The notes under the pieces were generated by a model. The model worked only from the letters and a program-made list of their open reading frames with translations. It ran no database searches and was not told the DNA's origin. 64,000 bases of DNA from Fasciola hepatica (Eukaryota > Platyhelminthes > Trematoda > Plagiorchiida > Fasciolidae), in assembly GCA_948099385.1 (NCBI GenBank), contig CANUEZ040000151.1, positions 4,100,001-4,164,000 on the forward strand, read 5' to 3'. Positions within the stretch are counted from its first letter, which is position 1, and the number at the start of each line of letters is the position of its first letter. Position numbers and translations under genes: made by a program. Positions 25,232-36,500 of the stretch are shown here, piece by piece.

Positions 25232-25344
25232 TTTTTAAAATAATTTATTGTCAAAAACACAGCGTTGTCAGTGGAAACTTTAATTAGCTAATTAAAATTT
25301 TCACCGACAACGCCGTTTTTGGCAATAAAATTTTAAAATAAAGA
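25232..25344. repeat. Near-perfect 112-base palindrome (foldback or MITE-like)
   Basis: The centre lies between 25287 and 25288 within TTAATTAGCTAATTAA. Moving outward, GCGTTGTCAGTGGAAACTTT on the left is mirrored by AAAATTTTCACCGACAACGC on the right, then TTATTGTCAAAAAC by GTTTTTGGCAATAA, then TTTTAAAATAA by a matching A/T block. The arms are about 56 bases, with a few mismatches and one or two small indels. Similarity stops sharply near both ends. No unique spacer is present, so the transcript would fold into one long hairpin. No target-site duplication was identified. Confidence 0.85.
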
Positions 25345-26650
25345 TAAAAGACTATTACGACATCCATTTTTGATTGTCCCGCGAAAGAATTCATCGGCTA
25401 CTTTACATATACTAACTTTTCGCCGACTACTTTATGTTTTGACGATCCTTCTCATTTAATATTGAGCTAAATTGCTTCTGGCTGAGGTAGGAATTCAGGG
25501 TTGTCCTTAAGGTAAGAAAACAAACTCGCTGTGGTCGAATAGGGCTATTCCGCCCCGCCCGGACAAGACAAATAGGGGTTCTATTCTGACGAGACTTGAC
25601 ATCAACATCTCATAAAATACGCGGTTATTCAAAGAAACATGTTCATATAACCATTTCTACGTCAAACTTTCAACCAAAACTAGAATTTTTCTCCTGCGAG
25701 TCGATCATCAACCCTGATTTTCCTTTGAGACGAGAGTTATTTTATTTTGCAAATGCATTTTCATTTTTGTCTCATTCTACCAGCTAGACACGTGGTTGAA
25801 AGTTTATTAAAGAAAGTTATTTTTGGTAAGGGTGGCACTTATGTGAGGGTGACGGGCAAAAATATCCGGGAAATTTTGCTTTTATAAATTTTAAAATGAT
25901 TCCTATACGAAATTTTACTGATTTTCAAACTTCATACTTCAGGAAAGCTTACCGTGGGAGTTTAAGTCACGGAAATTCAACTGCCTGCACGCTCCCACAA
26001 GACTAAAGTACATTAAAGTGGGTGACGTGTGATCTCATGTTTCCATCCTTTGTGCGATAGCGTACGAAAACCCATGGGAAAGGAGAATTTGTTGCGAAAA
26101 AATTTCCTTTGGAATTTTGCCAAGGCCTTTTACTAGCATATACTGACGTCGAAAATTTGCGCGAATAACAAGACTTATTTCTTTCGAAATTTCTTCTCGT
26201 TTCCGCAATTAAAACTACTAATGAAGAGCTTGTTCTTAAAATGAGTTTTGCCAAAAGATATCAGTGAGCTCGAAAGAAAATACACTTATGAAACTGAAAG
26301 GTGTAATACTGATGATTACATTACGGGTGCTTGAGGTGAAGATAAACATGACAGATTTGCCAGCATTCTCGATCGCCGTCACAGTTTTATAAGCCAATAA
26401 AATCACCCCGTATTCTGTGTAACTTGGTAATTCAGGCCTGATTGGTGTGACACTGCTGGAACGGGAACCGCCGAATACTACCCTGATAAGCAAATAAGGC
26501 AAGAATTGGTATACGACAATGCCCCATCCATCATATAACTGGTGATCAGCGTCTTGGCCAATCAAGATTTCAGCTACAGTATTCACCCCAGCAAGAAACA
26601 CTAGACGGGATAGCTAAAATTATTTCTCGTTGGGAGGTATTGCATTCAGA
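25345..26650. other. Unassigned DNA with a short imperfect direct repeat
   Basis: CGGCTACTTTACAT (25395-25408) and CGACTACTTTATGT (25424-25437) form a pair of direct repeats about 29 bases apart just downstream of the palindrome. A 121-codon minus-strand frame (26601-26236) has no recognised motif and is not claimed as a gene. Confidence 0.4.
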
Positions 26651-26655
26651 GGGAT

Positions 26656-26667
26656 GGGGGGGGGGGG
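26656..26667. repeat. G12 homopolymer
   Basis: Twelve consecutive G on the plus strand, unusual in this AT-leaning DNA and able to contribute to G-quadruplex structure. Confidence 0.95.
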
Positions 26668-27234
26668 AGATGGCCAAAAGGGAGTAGTCACGTAAGTAGT
26701 ATCATCTTTAATTCAGAGTTACTATACTTTTGTGTCTTTTAACCATTGTACAAATTGAGTGAAATTAGAGGAACCTGTATCAACTTGATTGGACTTAGAA
26801 AAACCGAGTGTGATTTGTGAGTGAGACGCGTTATGTTTCGGTGCTTCGTCTCGAAGTTACTCAAAATCTGATACAATGAGGGCTTAATAGCATCAGGATG
26901 GCCGTTCAGCCTATCAGCGTCTGCGTCACGTTGACTGGTGAGTGATATTGATGTCTGAGGAAGGAACCAGATAGTATTGCATTGTATTTCACTGTATTGT
27001 ATTGAGGACCTTAGCAAGCTAACAAATCCAAATTTCAGCCAAACGGGAGGAAACGGATCATTGTCAATTTGAAGTAAACATAAAATTAAATAATGCGGAA
27101 AAAACTGACGCATCCACCGAGGTTCACGCCAAAATCCTCTGTGACTTTCATCCTGCAACTGGAACACGTGTTAAACAAGAAACCGTAGAGTTGCGATAAA
27201 TATTTATGCGGCACGCGGTGCCTAAATGCGAAAC

Positions 27235-30110
27235 GTGTGGAGGGATGTGGAAGGCATGCAGATAAATCGTGGTACAGGGTATTCTTGAGGTCTGTGAGAA
27301 CTTCGGCGAATTTTTCACAGACTATAATGTATACGTCGAAAACTTTGGTGATGCTAGAACCAATAAAGATCAGAGAAAATCGACTGATAATGGCCAGACA
27401 GCGGTATAGCGTGATAAATGGTCCCTAAGTGGAACAGGAAAGATTGCGGGAGACCAGTAAAATAAGATTAATAGACAGAAGAAAAAAAGACAGCTAGTTC
27501 GGTACCAAACTGCTTTTGCCTAAAAATTTGGAAAGACAGCTAACGTAGTCTTTCAAAACAACCAAGAATATGAGAAGACCATTGTAAATTGTGGCCAACA
27601 GTAACCGACTGAGTCGGCTCTCGAAACTGGAAAGTGTGGATGAATGATTGTTGATTGAGGTAAGGGAAACGAGAAAAGGAGGACGCACATCGAAAATATT
27701 CGGAAACGTTGAGATGCTGTCCGGAAAGGAAGGAAAAATCACGAATGTTGTACAAGTTCTCGGAAAAAAGAGTTAAGTTGTTGTTGATTGGAGATAGATT
27801 GACGAAACCTCACGTCTTTGGAGTATTTAAAATGTCATGCGGGTTGAGCAATGGTCAAATCACTGATATATGTGATCAAGAGATAGGGGCAGAAAAAGGC
27901 ATCCTGAAGAACGCCAGAGCTGTAAGTGAAAGGATTCGATAAATCTGTATCAAATTCAATGAGTTGAGTTCTATTGAAAAAGTAGTCTGCCAGTCATAAG
28001 AGAACATATGTGGGACAGCCAAAATGTTTTAGCTTTTGAAGAAGTAAAGGATGGGAAACCGAATCAAAAGCGGAAGAATAGCCGAGGAAAACTCAATGAA
28101 AGGATTTCGTGGAACTATTTAAGGCCTTTGAAAAGAGATGGCAAACTGAAGGAACTGAATACAGCGTGCTTCTGTTGGATTTGTACGCAAACTGATGCGG
28201 TCAGCTGGGACGACACAAGAGGAGTGCATTTCGTTAAGCATTCGGCTTGAACAAAGCAGCACAGCGCAGCACTGAAGAAGTGACGGTGATAGGACGAAAA
28301 CGTTTTGGCAGAATACTGGAAGTAAAATGCTTGGGAATGGGTGCTACTGTCACGGGTTTCCAGGAGACAGGAAAGGCATCAGCATCATCAGATATACTGA
28401 TGAGGGAAGTTATGATCCTGGAGAGAACGGTCGAGGATAAACCTTCTGGACCAGTAGCAGAAGCTGATTTCGAGATTCGAAGTAACGCCTGAGGGAAATA
28501 GCTCTATATCTGAAGGAATAGAAGGAAAAAGGATAGTAGAGTATCCCGTGAGGATTAATAAGTGCAAATTCAGGCGGTCGGTACCTATACCTTAGTTTTT
28601 TGACCAGACCCGTGGTCTGCATAGAAGCCGAATATAGAGCCAGAGGTGTTAGCTATTGGTGGTACAGGAGAAATGGTGGGCAAATGTCGCTTTCAGTCGT
28701 TGTATCACTTGTTTGATCAGGATAAAGTGTTCTTTCACAGAGGCATGGTCACACAGTTTATAAACATGTTTTTTCTGGTTCCTCAAACAACTCACTCAGT
28801 GTCTTCGTGAGCAAGTCTAGTGGGCGGATAAACCAAAACGAAAGAAAACAACTAGGAAATAACGGAAGAGAGATCATTGGAGTAATGAACTATCGATGAG
28901 TGATAAGTTTTTAGAGTTGACCGTTATTTGTTTTGTCCAGACGAGTGAACAGTGTGCGGAACACGAATAGATTTTTGGTCCGTTGATCATAGGAGCGTGT
29001 TCACACACTGAAGCAGGAGCTTTCGGTTGTAAGTGAAAAAGTTCAGGGTGGTTGGTGATGATTCTGTTTAAAATATCATCTCTAGTTAGGATATGACAAA
29101 GGCCAACTAAACGGAAAACGAATAAGTTTTACTTAGGCACATGAATAAAATCACCGACAACAATGGTATTAGAGTGGGTATTAAAGCGCCAAAGAACAAG
29201 TTGGCTAACCTCAGGGAGCAGAAGGGAGCTATGTACAGACTTTGGATCACAGTCCCTCAAAAGGGCCAGAATTTGGGATGACATTCAACAAACACAGGCA
29301 AACTCGTAAAAGCAACTTCAGACTTGCCAGACCACTCGAAGTTGACGTAAGTAACAACACTACGAATTGTCCTCTTCTCTCACTGTTTTATATCTTGACG
29401 AAAGTACTCGAAGTTCTCAAGAAGAAGGAATTAGTCTTCAATATTTCCACCTTACTAAGATTTCTGGAGGCAAATCACACTGATGGTCGTATTATTCCGA
29501 GAGTTCCGAACACTGATTAGAAAGGACATCTTTCCAAAAAGAGACCGGATGTTAGAACTGACCAATACGAGAGCTGTTACATTCCACGGGGGTGTGCAAC
29601 TAAGGGAGCTCTTGCGTTTCCTAGTCCAGCTTGGTCTCGGCCAGCTCCCACAAGAACGAGTTTTTGGTAGTGAAGTGGAACATATCGCTTCTCTAATCCG
29701 AGTGAATGATTCTTTGGAGTAGTGGATTCTGGGAACTGTATGTCGATGTTGAAAAAAAGTTCCAAGTTGACATTGATTAAGTTCGAAATTAAATGTAGCG
29801 CGGCAAATCATGGGGAGCGCCTGACCTTCCTACACCCAAGCAACTAAAGTCCTTAACATTATTGTTGACTAATCGGGTGCGATCACTATGATTAGAACTC
29901 ATAAAAACCAGTGGCCCGGTGTTCATAACTTATTCTGCTACGTGATTGTGCACAGATGAATAAGAAGGGCCATATCTCAGCCTCAGATATCCACTGTTGT
30001 ATAAGGGGTGGTCTGCTACCAGACCCGGAGACCAGGAGTGAGGAACCGCGTAATGTTTCAATAGGTCGAGTGCTGTAAGGAGCCGGAAAAATGATATATA
30101 GTTTCACTGA
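27235..30110 (-). mobile_element. Decayed non-LTR retrotransposon (LINE copy 1), endonuclease plus reverse transcriptase
   Basis: This is the most complete LINE remnant here, read from high to low coordinates. The endonuclease start VLVSSNIRSLFGKM is near 29570, and ISVICLQKS near 29480 fits the IICLQET block. A linker with KKHVYKLCDHASVKEHF lies near 28800-28750. Reverse transcriptase motif A reads GYSSAFDSVSHPLLLQKL (near 28092-28045), with the first catalytic Asp replaced by Gly. Motif B/C follows as SGVLQDAFF and FKYSKDVRF (27802-27833), where YADD has become YSKD. SVTVGHNLQWSSHILGCF (near 27610-27560) is the LGV...W..H block, and AEVLTDLKNTLYHDLSACLP (near 27310-27250) is the C-terminal segment. 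Many stops and frame changes and lost catalytic residues make it inactive. The 29.8-30.1 kb stretch is probably 5' sequence of the element. Confidence 0.75.
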
Positions 30111-30114
30111 ACAG

Positions 30115-30485
30115 CATAACCAATTTCGTCCGAAAAACGGAAATCTTCAATAAATTTGACCCAAAATGTTTCTCTTTAGGGGATGAAATCTAAATGAAAG
30201 TGTTACTTGTTTGGTTCTGATGGGTTTATTTCATTGCGGGAGGTTTTATACAGAGATTTTCTTGCAGAGCGAAAGTGTTTCCCAAAGAGAGGTTATTGCA
30301 ATCTGGGGGACTATTGTAATAGTATTTCAGTGATCCAGATAACTGGTTCTGGATTCACGTGATCGACAAATGCTTCGCAGTAGTGGTTTGTAGACAGGAA
30401 CATACAAGTGTACCCGATAGCGGATTTCCCATAAGACTGATGCCGACCTTAAATCGAGCAAAGTTTTACCTAGTCTTTTTGACAG
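30115..30485. other. Unassigned DNA upstream of an exon candidate
   Basis: No repeat recognised. It would be the 5' flank of the candidate signal-peptide exon; no clear TATA box or trans-splice acceptor can be assigned. Confidence 0.35.
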
Positions 30486-30490
30486 ACAAC

Positions 30491-30580
30491 ATGGCTTTCA
30501 GACTCAAGAACGTTTTCCTTTTCTGCACAGTTTTGGGAATCATACTTGGAACTTTGAACATCCACAGCTTAGATAGAAAA
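30491..30580 (+). CDS. Candidate first exon of a secreted protein (signal peptide), partial
   Basis: ATG at 30491 sits in a good start context (ACAACATGG). The 30 codons that follow have signal-peptide architecture: positively charged MAFRLKN, a hydrophobic core VFLFCTVLGIILGTL, then a polar NIHSLDRK end. The open frame runs exactly to GTGAGT at 30581, a strong 5' splice donor, giving a 90-base phase-0 exon. In flukes many secreted proteins, including micro-exon gene products, begin with such an exon. The next exon was not found: an acceptor TTTATTTCACAG ends at 31234, but phase-0 reading from there stops after five codons. A chance hydrophobic frame remains possible. No TE motif is present. 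Confidence 0.35.
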
Positions 30581-30599
30581 GTGAGTGGTTGTAAGTAAC

Positions 30600-33410
30600 A
30601 ATAATTACTAATAACCCATTCTGTATCTTACTATGATGCTACATTTGTGTAAGGTGGGTGATGTGAATGGAATGCTGTGGAATAGGTAGCTGATTAAACA
30701 GAAAATTTAAACTTCTGACTTCACTTCGTGAATTTTTGGAGGGACAAATTTCCTATTTATGATCTATTGGGTGAAACGAAATGGAAAAGATTCCTTTGAA
30801 GTCGGACGCACAAATGCCCGTAACACGAGGCGAAATACCTACCAGAAGGTCAGCCAAACTATTTTGAAGAAAAGAGTGACGCTACGGTGACTAAGCCCCA
30901 AGCGAATACTTCTTCAGCTGACGAGATAATATTTTGTAAGCATTTCAAGAAATAATGCTTCAACGAGAGTAGTTGGGGTGAAATTTTCACTGTCCTTCAT
31001 CAATCATTTTCGTAACACATGTCCTAACACTGAAAATAGTTTTTCTTCCAAAGACTGGTAAGAAAGGCAAAGTATCACAATCGATTTTTTATATTCCTGT
31101 TTTCTGACAACTGCCCTGTTGCAAAAACTGCCAACTCGCACAAATATTCTTGGATGATGAATATGACTCATTGTTGCATTTCTTCCATTTTGGCATCTAT
31201 AAAGCTATTAACTGTTTGCATATTTATTTCACAGAATTACCAAAGAAGATGAGAAAATGTGACCATGTCATTTCTGAGTATTTTTGCTCCAAGAAACTAC
31301 CGAAGTTGATTCATATATCTGCACAAGTTTATCCTTCGAAAATCAACGCTAGAAGCCCCTTTCTTATGCCCATTTTATATGCATTTCACTCCAGCTCTTC
31401 GGAAGAATTGTTGAAAAACAGATGGGAATATTTGGGTTTGCAAATAAGAACGTTTGTCGCTGTACTACATGTTGTTTATGTTAGCTTTTTGACCACTGCC
31501 AACAATTCGTGATTGCCAAAGGAACGGAACATGTTTGTTGTGTGCGGTCTCAGCACCCGTACACGTGCAGACCGTGCGACTGAGGTCAAAAGGTCAAGAT
31601 TCCAATTTTGGTTAGACCAGACAGTCATAGTCAGTCACATGATGCCATCAGCCACGTTTGTTACCGTGTTACAAGGAAAATGAAGCCACTGTGATTTGCA
31701 TGCAATTTGTCAGTTCATTTCAGCCGGTTCCTCAAATCGTAGATTTGATTGATTTAAGTTTGATCAGTTCACAGAACTTGACTTTCATTATAAAGATTCG
31801 GTTTTGGAGTTTTTCGATCGTTTTCCGGTCAGCTCAGTTCCACAACCTACTCCGAAAACTCAGTTTGCTGCTGATGAGAATACCTAAAACAAACCAGGAA
31901 CACACAAGCTTATAGTTATTTGAATTTGTTTCACATATAAAGCTCCAGGTAGAACTTTTAATAAACTGTACTTTGGCTTCAAATAATTCCGTGAAATTCG
32001 ACTTCAGATAAAAAACCAATGGAGATTCGTTATTGCTTTGCGTCCAGTATATAGTGATCTATTTCAATTGGGCTCATTCCCAAAAGCAGATTTTTCCACA
32101 AAGTGGCTTTTTAACGGCCTTTTCGTCGGGTATGAAAAGACACAACAAAACAAATTTATTTAACTTACTGCACAGCTTCATGGATTTTGGTAACTGATGA
32201 TTTAATCGGATTAAGTAAGTGACCTTGTTTTCAGAACCGGTGGTTGATCAATCTTAAAAATAGTTGGTTCATTTTGCAATCCGGAACCATGAAAACCGGA
32301 AACAGATGCACCAGGTAAACGACAATAGTTGAGCTCATAATTGTGCATTCTCAGCCTCTGTGATGAAGCCTGAAGTATTCTATAGTTACTTTTTCAATCA
32401 GGGGTCAGTAAAAGACTGACTGTTTTACCAGTCCGAAAATTTGAAAACTTTTTGCTTTGTGGTAGCCATCTACTATTACTCTGCAAAATAAGGAGGGCTT
32501 GAATCAGAACTTTTCACAGAATTCACTGGAACCGTCTATGGCAAATCAGCTAGTTTCGGTCTCTCACTTGATAATCTGGCTGCGTTAGCTGACTGCATTC
32601 TAGGAAATTTTTATAAAGTTCATAGTAGTTCAATACACTGTTCATAAATTCCTTGAAATGCAAAGCCAAAATATTCACCCTTTATTCGAAGGACTCTGGG
32701 TTTATTGTTCACTCCAGACTATAACCGCCTTAAAAAACAAGTGTCAAGTCGAGGTAAAAGGTTTCGAGAAATACCATACAAACTGATAAAATTTTCAAAG
32801 TTCAGTACGAAAATCTCTCATCTTTTAATTTCCTTACTGAAATCCCATAACAGGTTAATAAAGGAAGCAACAGAAATCAAAGAAAAATTTGTATCTCAGC
32901 TAAGAGTCAAACTAGTAATTCTTCAGCTTATTTGGTTTTAGCTCGGTAACACGGTTCCACTGGAGTTAGGTGCTCACGAACTCCAGATATATTTAATTGA
33001 TGTAAGGTTATAGCGTAGGGAACCTTGGCGAAAACAATCAAACTCAACAGTGTTGAAGATCACTGGTTTTGATGATCAAATCTGTGTGCCTGTTGAACAC
33101 CTGTGCAAAATTGTTTCGTACAATGTGAATTCAAAGACTAGATTTTTCTTGTTCTAATCCAAGAAAAAATAAAGTATATAAAACTGACAGGTATAAGGTT
33201 GAGACCCAGTCAAATCTGCTGGCAGTCAGGCTTGATGTAAACCTGCTTTCCCTTCACTTACGGCGCAGCATGAAAATCTTGAATTATGCCGTTTGCAGTG
33301 ACTACAAACGTTGATCTTCCTGTAAATAAGATCTGAAGAGCACCTTGACAAAACACTCGAAATGCCCTTAGGTGATAAAGAAAATGGTGCAAACAACCCT
33401 TACTATCCTC
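30600..33410. other. Unassigned non-coding DNA
   Basis: If the exon at 30491 is real this would be intron and downstream exons. Acceptor-like sites end at 30917 and 31234 but neither opens a long frame in phase 0. A 120-codon frame (31150-31512) has no motif. Confidence 0.35.
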
Positions 33411-33414
33411 ACTA

Positions 33415-33545
33415 ACTTCATGTCATTAGCATCGTCGTCCACTTCACTCAAACCATAATCATCAACTCATTCGTCAACATTAATATAATCAGCAATATAA
33501 TCATGATTTTTATCACCATTCTCTTCACTCTGTCAACTAATCTTC
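33415..33545. repeat. Imperfect ATC/TCA-rich low-complexity tract
   Basis: Repeated CATC, TCATCA, ACTTCA and AATATAATCA units in pyrimidine-rich runs on one strand. It looks like a decayed trinucleotide repeat rather than coding sequence. Confidence 0.5.
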
Positions 33546-33549
33546 GTCA

Positions 33550-36500
33550 CCGTCAATGGGATACACTACCTTAGCCCAAACACAGTATATAACGAGCCTA
33601 ATTTGTCCAGAGTAGGTCCTGAATATTTGTTTCGAAATAAACTGGTGGTCTGATCGTCCACTTATTTCCGCTGAGCAGTTGGTATTTGTGCAACCTAATC
33701 CCGAAGTAAGTCGTATGGTTTGAAATGAACCATCAAGTTAGCAAGAAGATAAGTTTTCCCGGTTCTGTTGCTTCACTTGGGAACTTTCATCTAGACGCGT
33801 CGAATAATCAAATATAGAAACTATCCCTGTGTTTTCATCCCCAACTCTTTTAAGAATTGGATGGAGTCACAAAATAACTAGCCGAAGAACTATATGGTTT
33901 CGCCGGTACTTCGAAGGAAAGGGTATCAATCAAAATCATAACCAGGTAAACTGGACCATTTTTAGATTAGACAATTCAGATAGCCTTTTGAGGACATAAT
34001 AATGAAATACGATTTCTATGATAATATTGTTGTGGTAGAACGAAACACAGTTTACTCAGAACGAATCGTCGTAAGTGCTAGACCAGATTACATGACATAA
34101 TCTCAATGAATTTTAATACTCATCTTGAAGAAAACGGGGTTACTGTTAGGGACAGAAACGTACTCAACCTTTCCTCGTAGAGTAATCTCGTGTTCAGCGA
34201 TATCATGGTCTTCGAAAGGTTCCGGAACAGATCGTTTTAACTACACATTCCACCTTGCCTCTTACTCAGTCACATCCGTTCATAACGTGACACTGCGTTC
34301 AACGGCTTTCAGTGGGACTACGCACCTAATTGGGCTCCAGTTTTCAAGGTAAATAGCACGGAAGAAAAGGCTGATAATGAAGAGTCTTCCCCATGGTTCC
34401 AGTTGTTATGTTAACAGGAGTGAATGAACAGGTCAAAATCTGTTGATTGCCTAACTGTTCAATAGAAAAAAGAAGCTTCCCAAAGGGAAAGGAAGTAAAT
34501 TAGTTTGGATCATCTGTTTGCTCGAGACAAGTAACATGCAGGTTTACCAATAAAAAAAGTTCAGTTTATCTCTAAGCGTCTTTAACATGAGTTCTATATC
34601 GACTCCATCTGATACGGGGCCATTGCTTCTTTGGCGGAAATACGACCAGATAAATGAGTTATTTTCTCCTTCACTGAGGAACAAACGTTTTCACAACTGT
34701 CAAGTATAGCCATTGCGGAGCAATTCATCTCATAGATAAGTACACTTTACTGCGAATTTCGAGATAATAAAAGAAAGGATATGAAAAATAATAATAATTG
34801 GTTTGAAAGGAGTCCTCGTCAATGTAGTGCTATGACACCTTAGATCAGTTCAGGTTGACCGGTAAGATCAACTTAGGATGACTGAGATGTGGTTATGTTC
34901 AGGTGACACACAGCAACCCGTAAGAAATGGTGACTGCTGACCTTAGTGCGTAAATCCAACTGTCCACGGCACTTATTCAATTGTGGCTGCCAAAAAATCG
35001 GTAGAATTGTAGAGTCTGATGGGTCCTGAAAGGCTTGCCGGAAGATATTCTATCGAAAACGGCATCCTAGCAATTCATCGAGCTCACGGCTTGCAGTATT
35101 GAACTTTTTGGTTCGAAAAAAGGCAGGTGGGTTCTCAAATTACCAGATTATTTTGACTCCTCGTCCAATAAACAATGAGTAGCCCAACCTTAACAAGTGG
35201 ATATTTGGTAGGGATTCTTCACAGCTGACACTTCCCATATACATGTCAAAGTTTCATCATTCATTAGGCCTCATGAAGTGAGCCGCGAGCAGCTATCAAC
35301 GGTTTTACGTAGACTGTTCTATGAAGTATGAATAATTAAACTAATCTGAGGAATGGTGATGAAACTCTTGCTATTTAAGTGCCAAGCTTGGCCAACTGGA
35401 ACCCGCACGATCCATCAACCTGAGGTACGGACAACACTAATATTTGAAACCATTGAGATCATCAATAAAACAGTATTGCTTAAACTTGATCACACGTGTG
35501 CTGTAAGCGAAGCGCTTTCAAAAGTTCGTAAAATGTGGGTGCTGATATGAGGTGTTTTCCCGGTTCACGGCTTTCTTATTCTTTGGTAAAAGCAAACTAC
35601 ACTGGTTGCTTGAACGGAATGTGTTCGGGAACACCACTCTGCAGGGGAATATATGCCAGTTGAATAGAACGAAAGATTCGTAGCTGTAGCTATGTCAACG
35701 AATTTAGCGCACAACCGTTAGTGCTTGCATTTGGCAGTAGTCCAGAAATTATGAAGTTGGATTTTGGCAAGAGTGCATCGTTGTCGGTTCGATGTATCTG
35801 AACAGTAAATTGGTATGACTTCTTTTTTTCATAATTCAGGAATGCGTTGGTAATCTCCATGAAATGCTGCAGAATAATAAACAGGATAAACGCGCGAGCA
35901 TAGTGAGCTGCTTGGTCTTTTGTATTTGACAGACATAAGGGCATTAGACCGAGCAGAACTTATATGTCTCCCGAATAGTAGCAGGTTTAACAGGGCACAG
36001 ATATTTCATGTGACCTTCAAGCTACCTCATCATACAGCACTTCTGACAGCTACTGGCCCGATTCCCAAGTCCACTTTCGCGACCAAACCTATTTTGTTGA
36101 CCTGTGTGATCATTCAAACGAGAGGGGAGCGTTGAACGATGTAGATTATTTCAAAATAATATTGCACCAGTTTTACCATAACTGTTCATATTGTGCACTT
36201 GAATATCTGTCATTTGTTTTACTAGTTTTTGCTGTGCAATCATTGCGATTACAAGGTCATAAGAGATAAAAATTTCAGTACGAGTATCAGGAAGTTGGAT
36301 CAATCACAAGACTAGTTTATCGCGTAGTATTATTCCTCAGACTGACGATATAAACAGCGGAACCACCCTAACTTTGATTGAACGCGTTCGGTTAGAATCA
36401 CCAGCTATGCCAAGCAAATCCAGAGAGACCCAACTGGGTGAATCAAAGCAAGGTACACAAATTTCGAAGCAAAAATGTTTTTAGTGGCATACTTCTAATA

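Noticed and set aside
26236..26601. 121-codon minus-strand frame
   Set aside because: Considered as a further LINE or LTR fragment, but no motif of reverse transcriptase, integrase or protease could be placed.
30918..30935. Possible 18-base micro-exon (acceptor TTCTTCAG, donor GTAAGC) downstream of the signal-peptide exon
   Set aside because: In the phase set by the first exon it contains a stop at the fourth codon, so it cannot be an internal exon of that gene.
31868..31890. CTGATGAG...AAAAC pattern
   Set aside because: There is no stem II and no stem I; it lies at the end of a chance frame.
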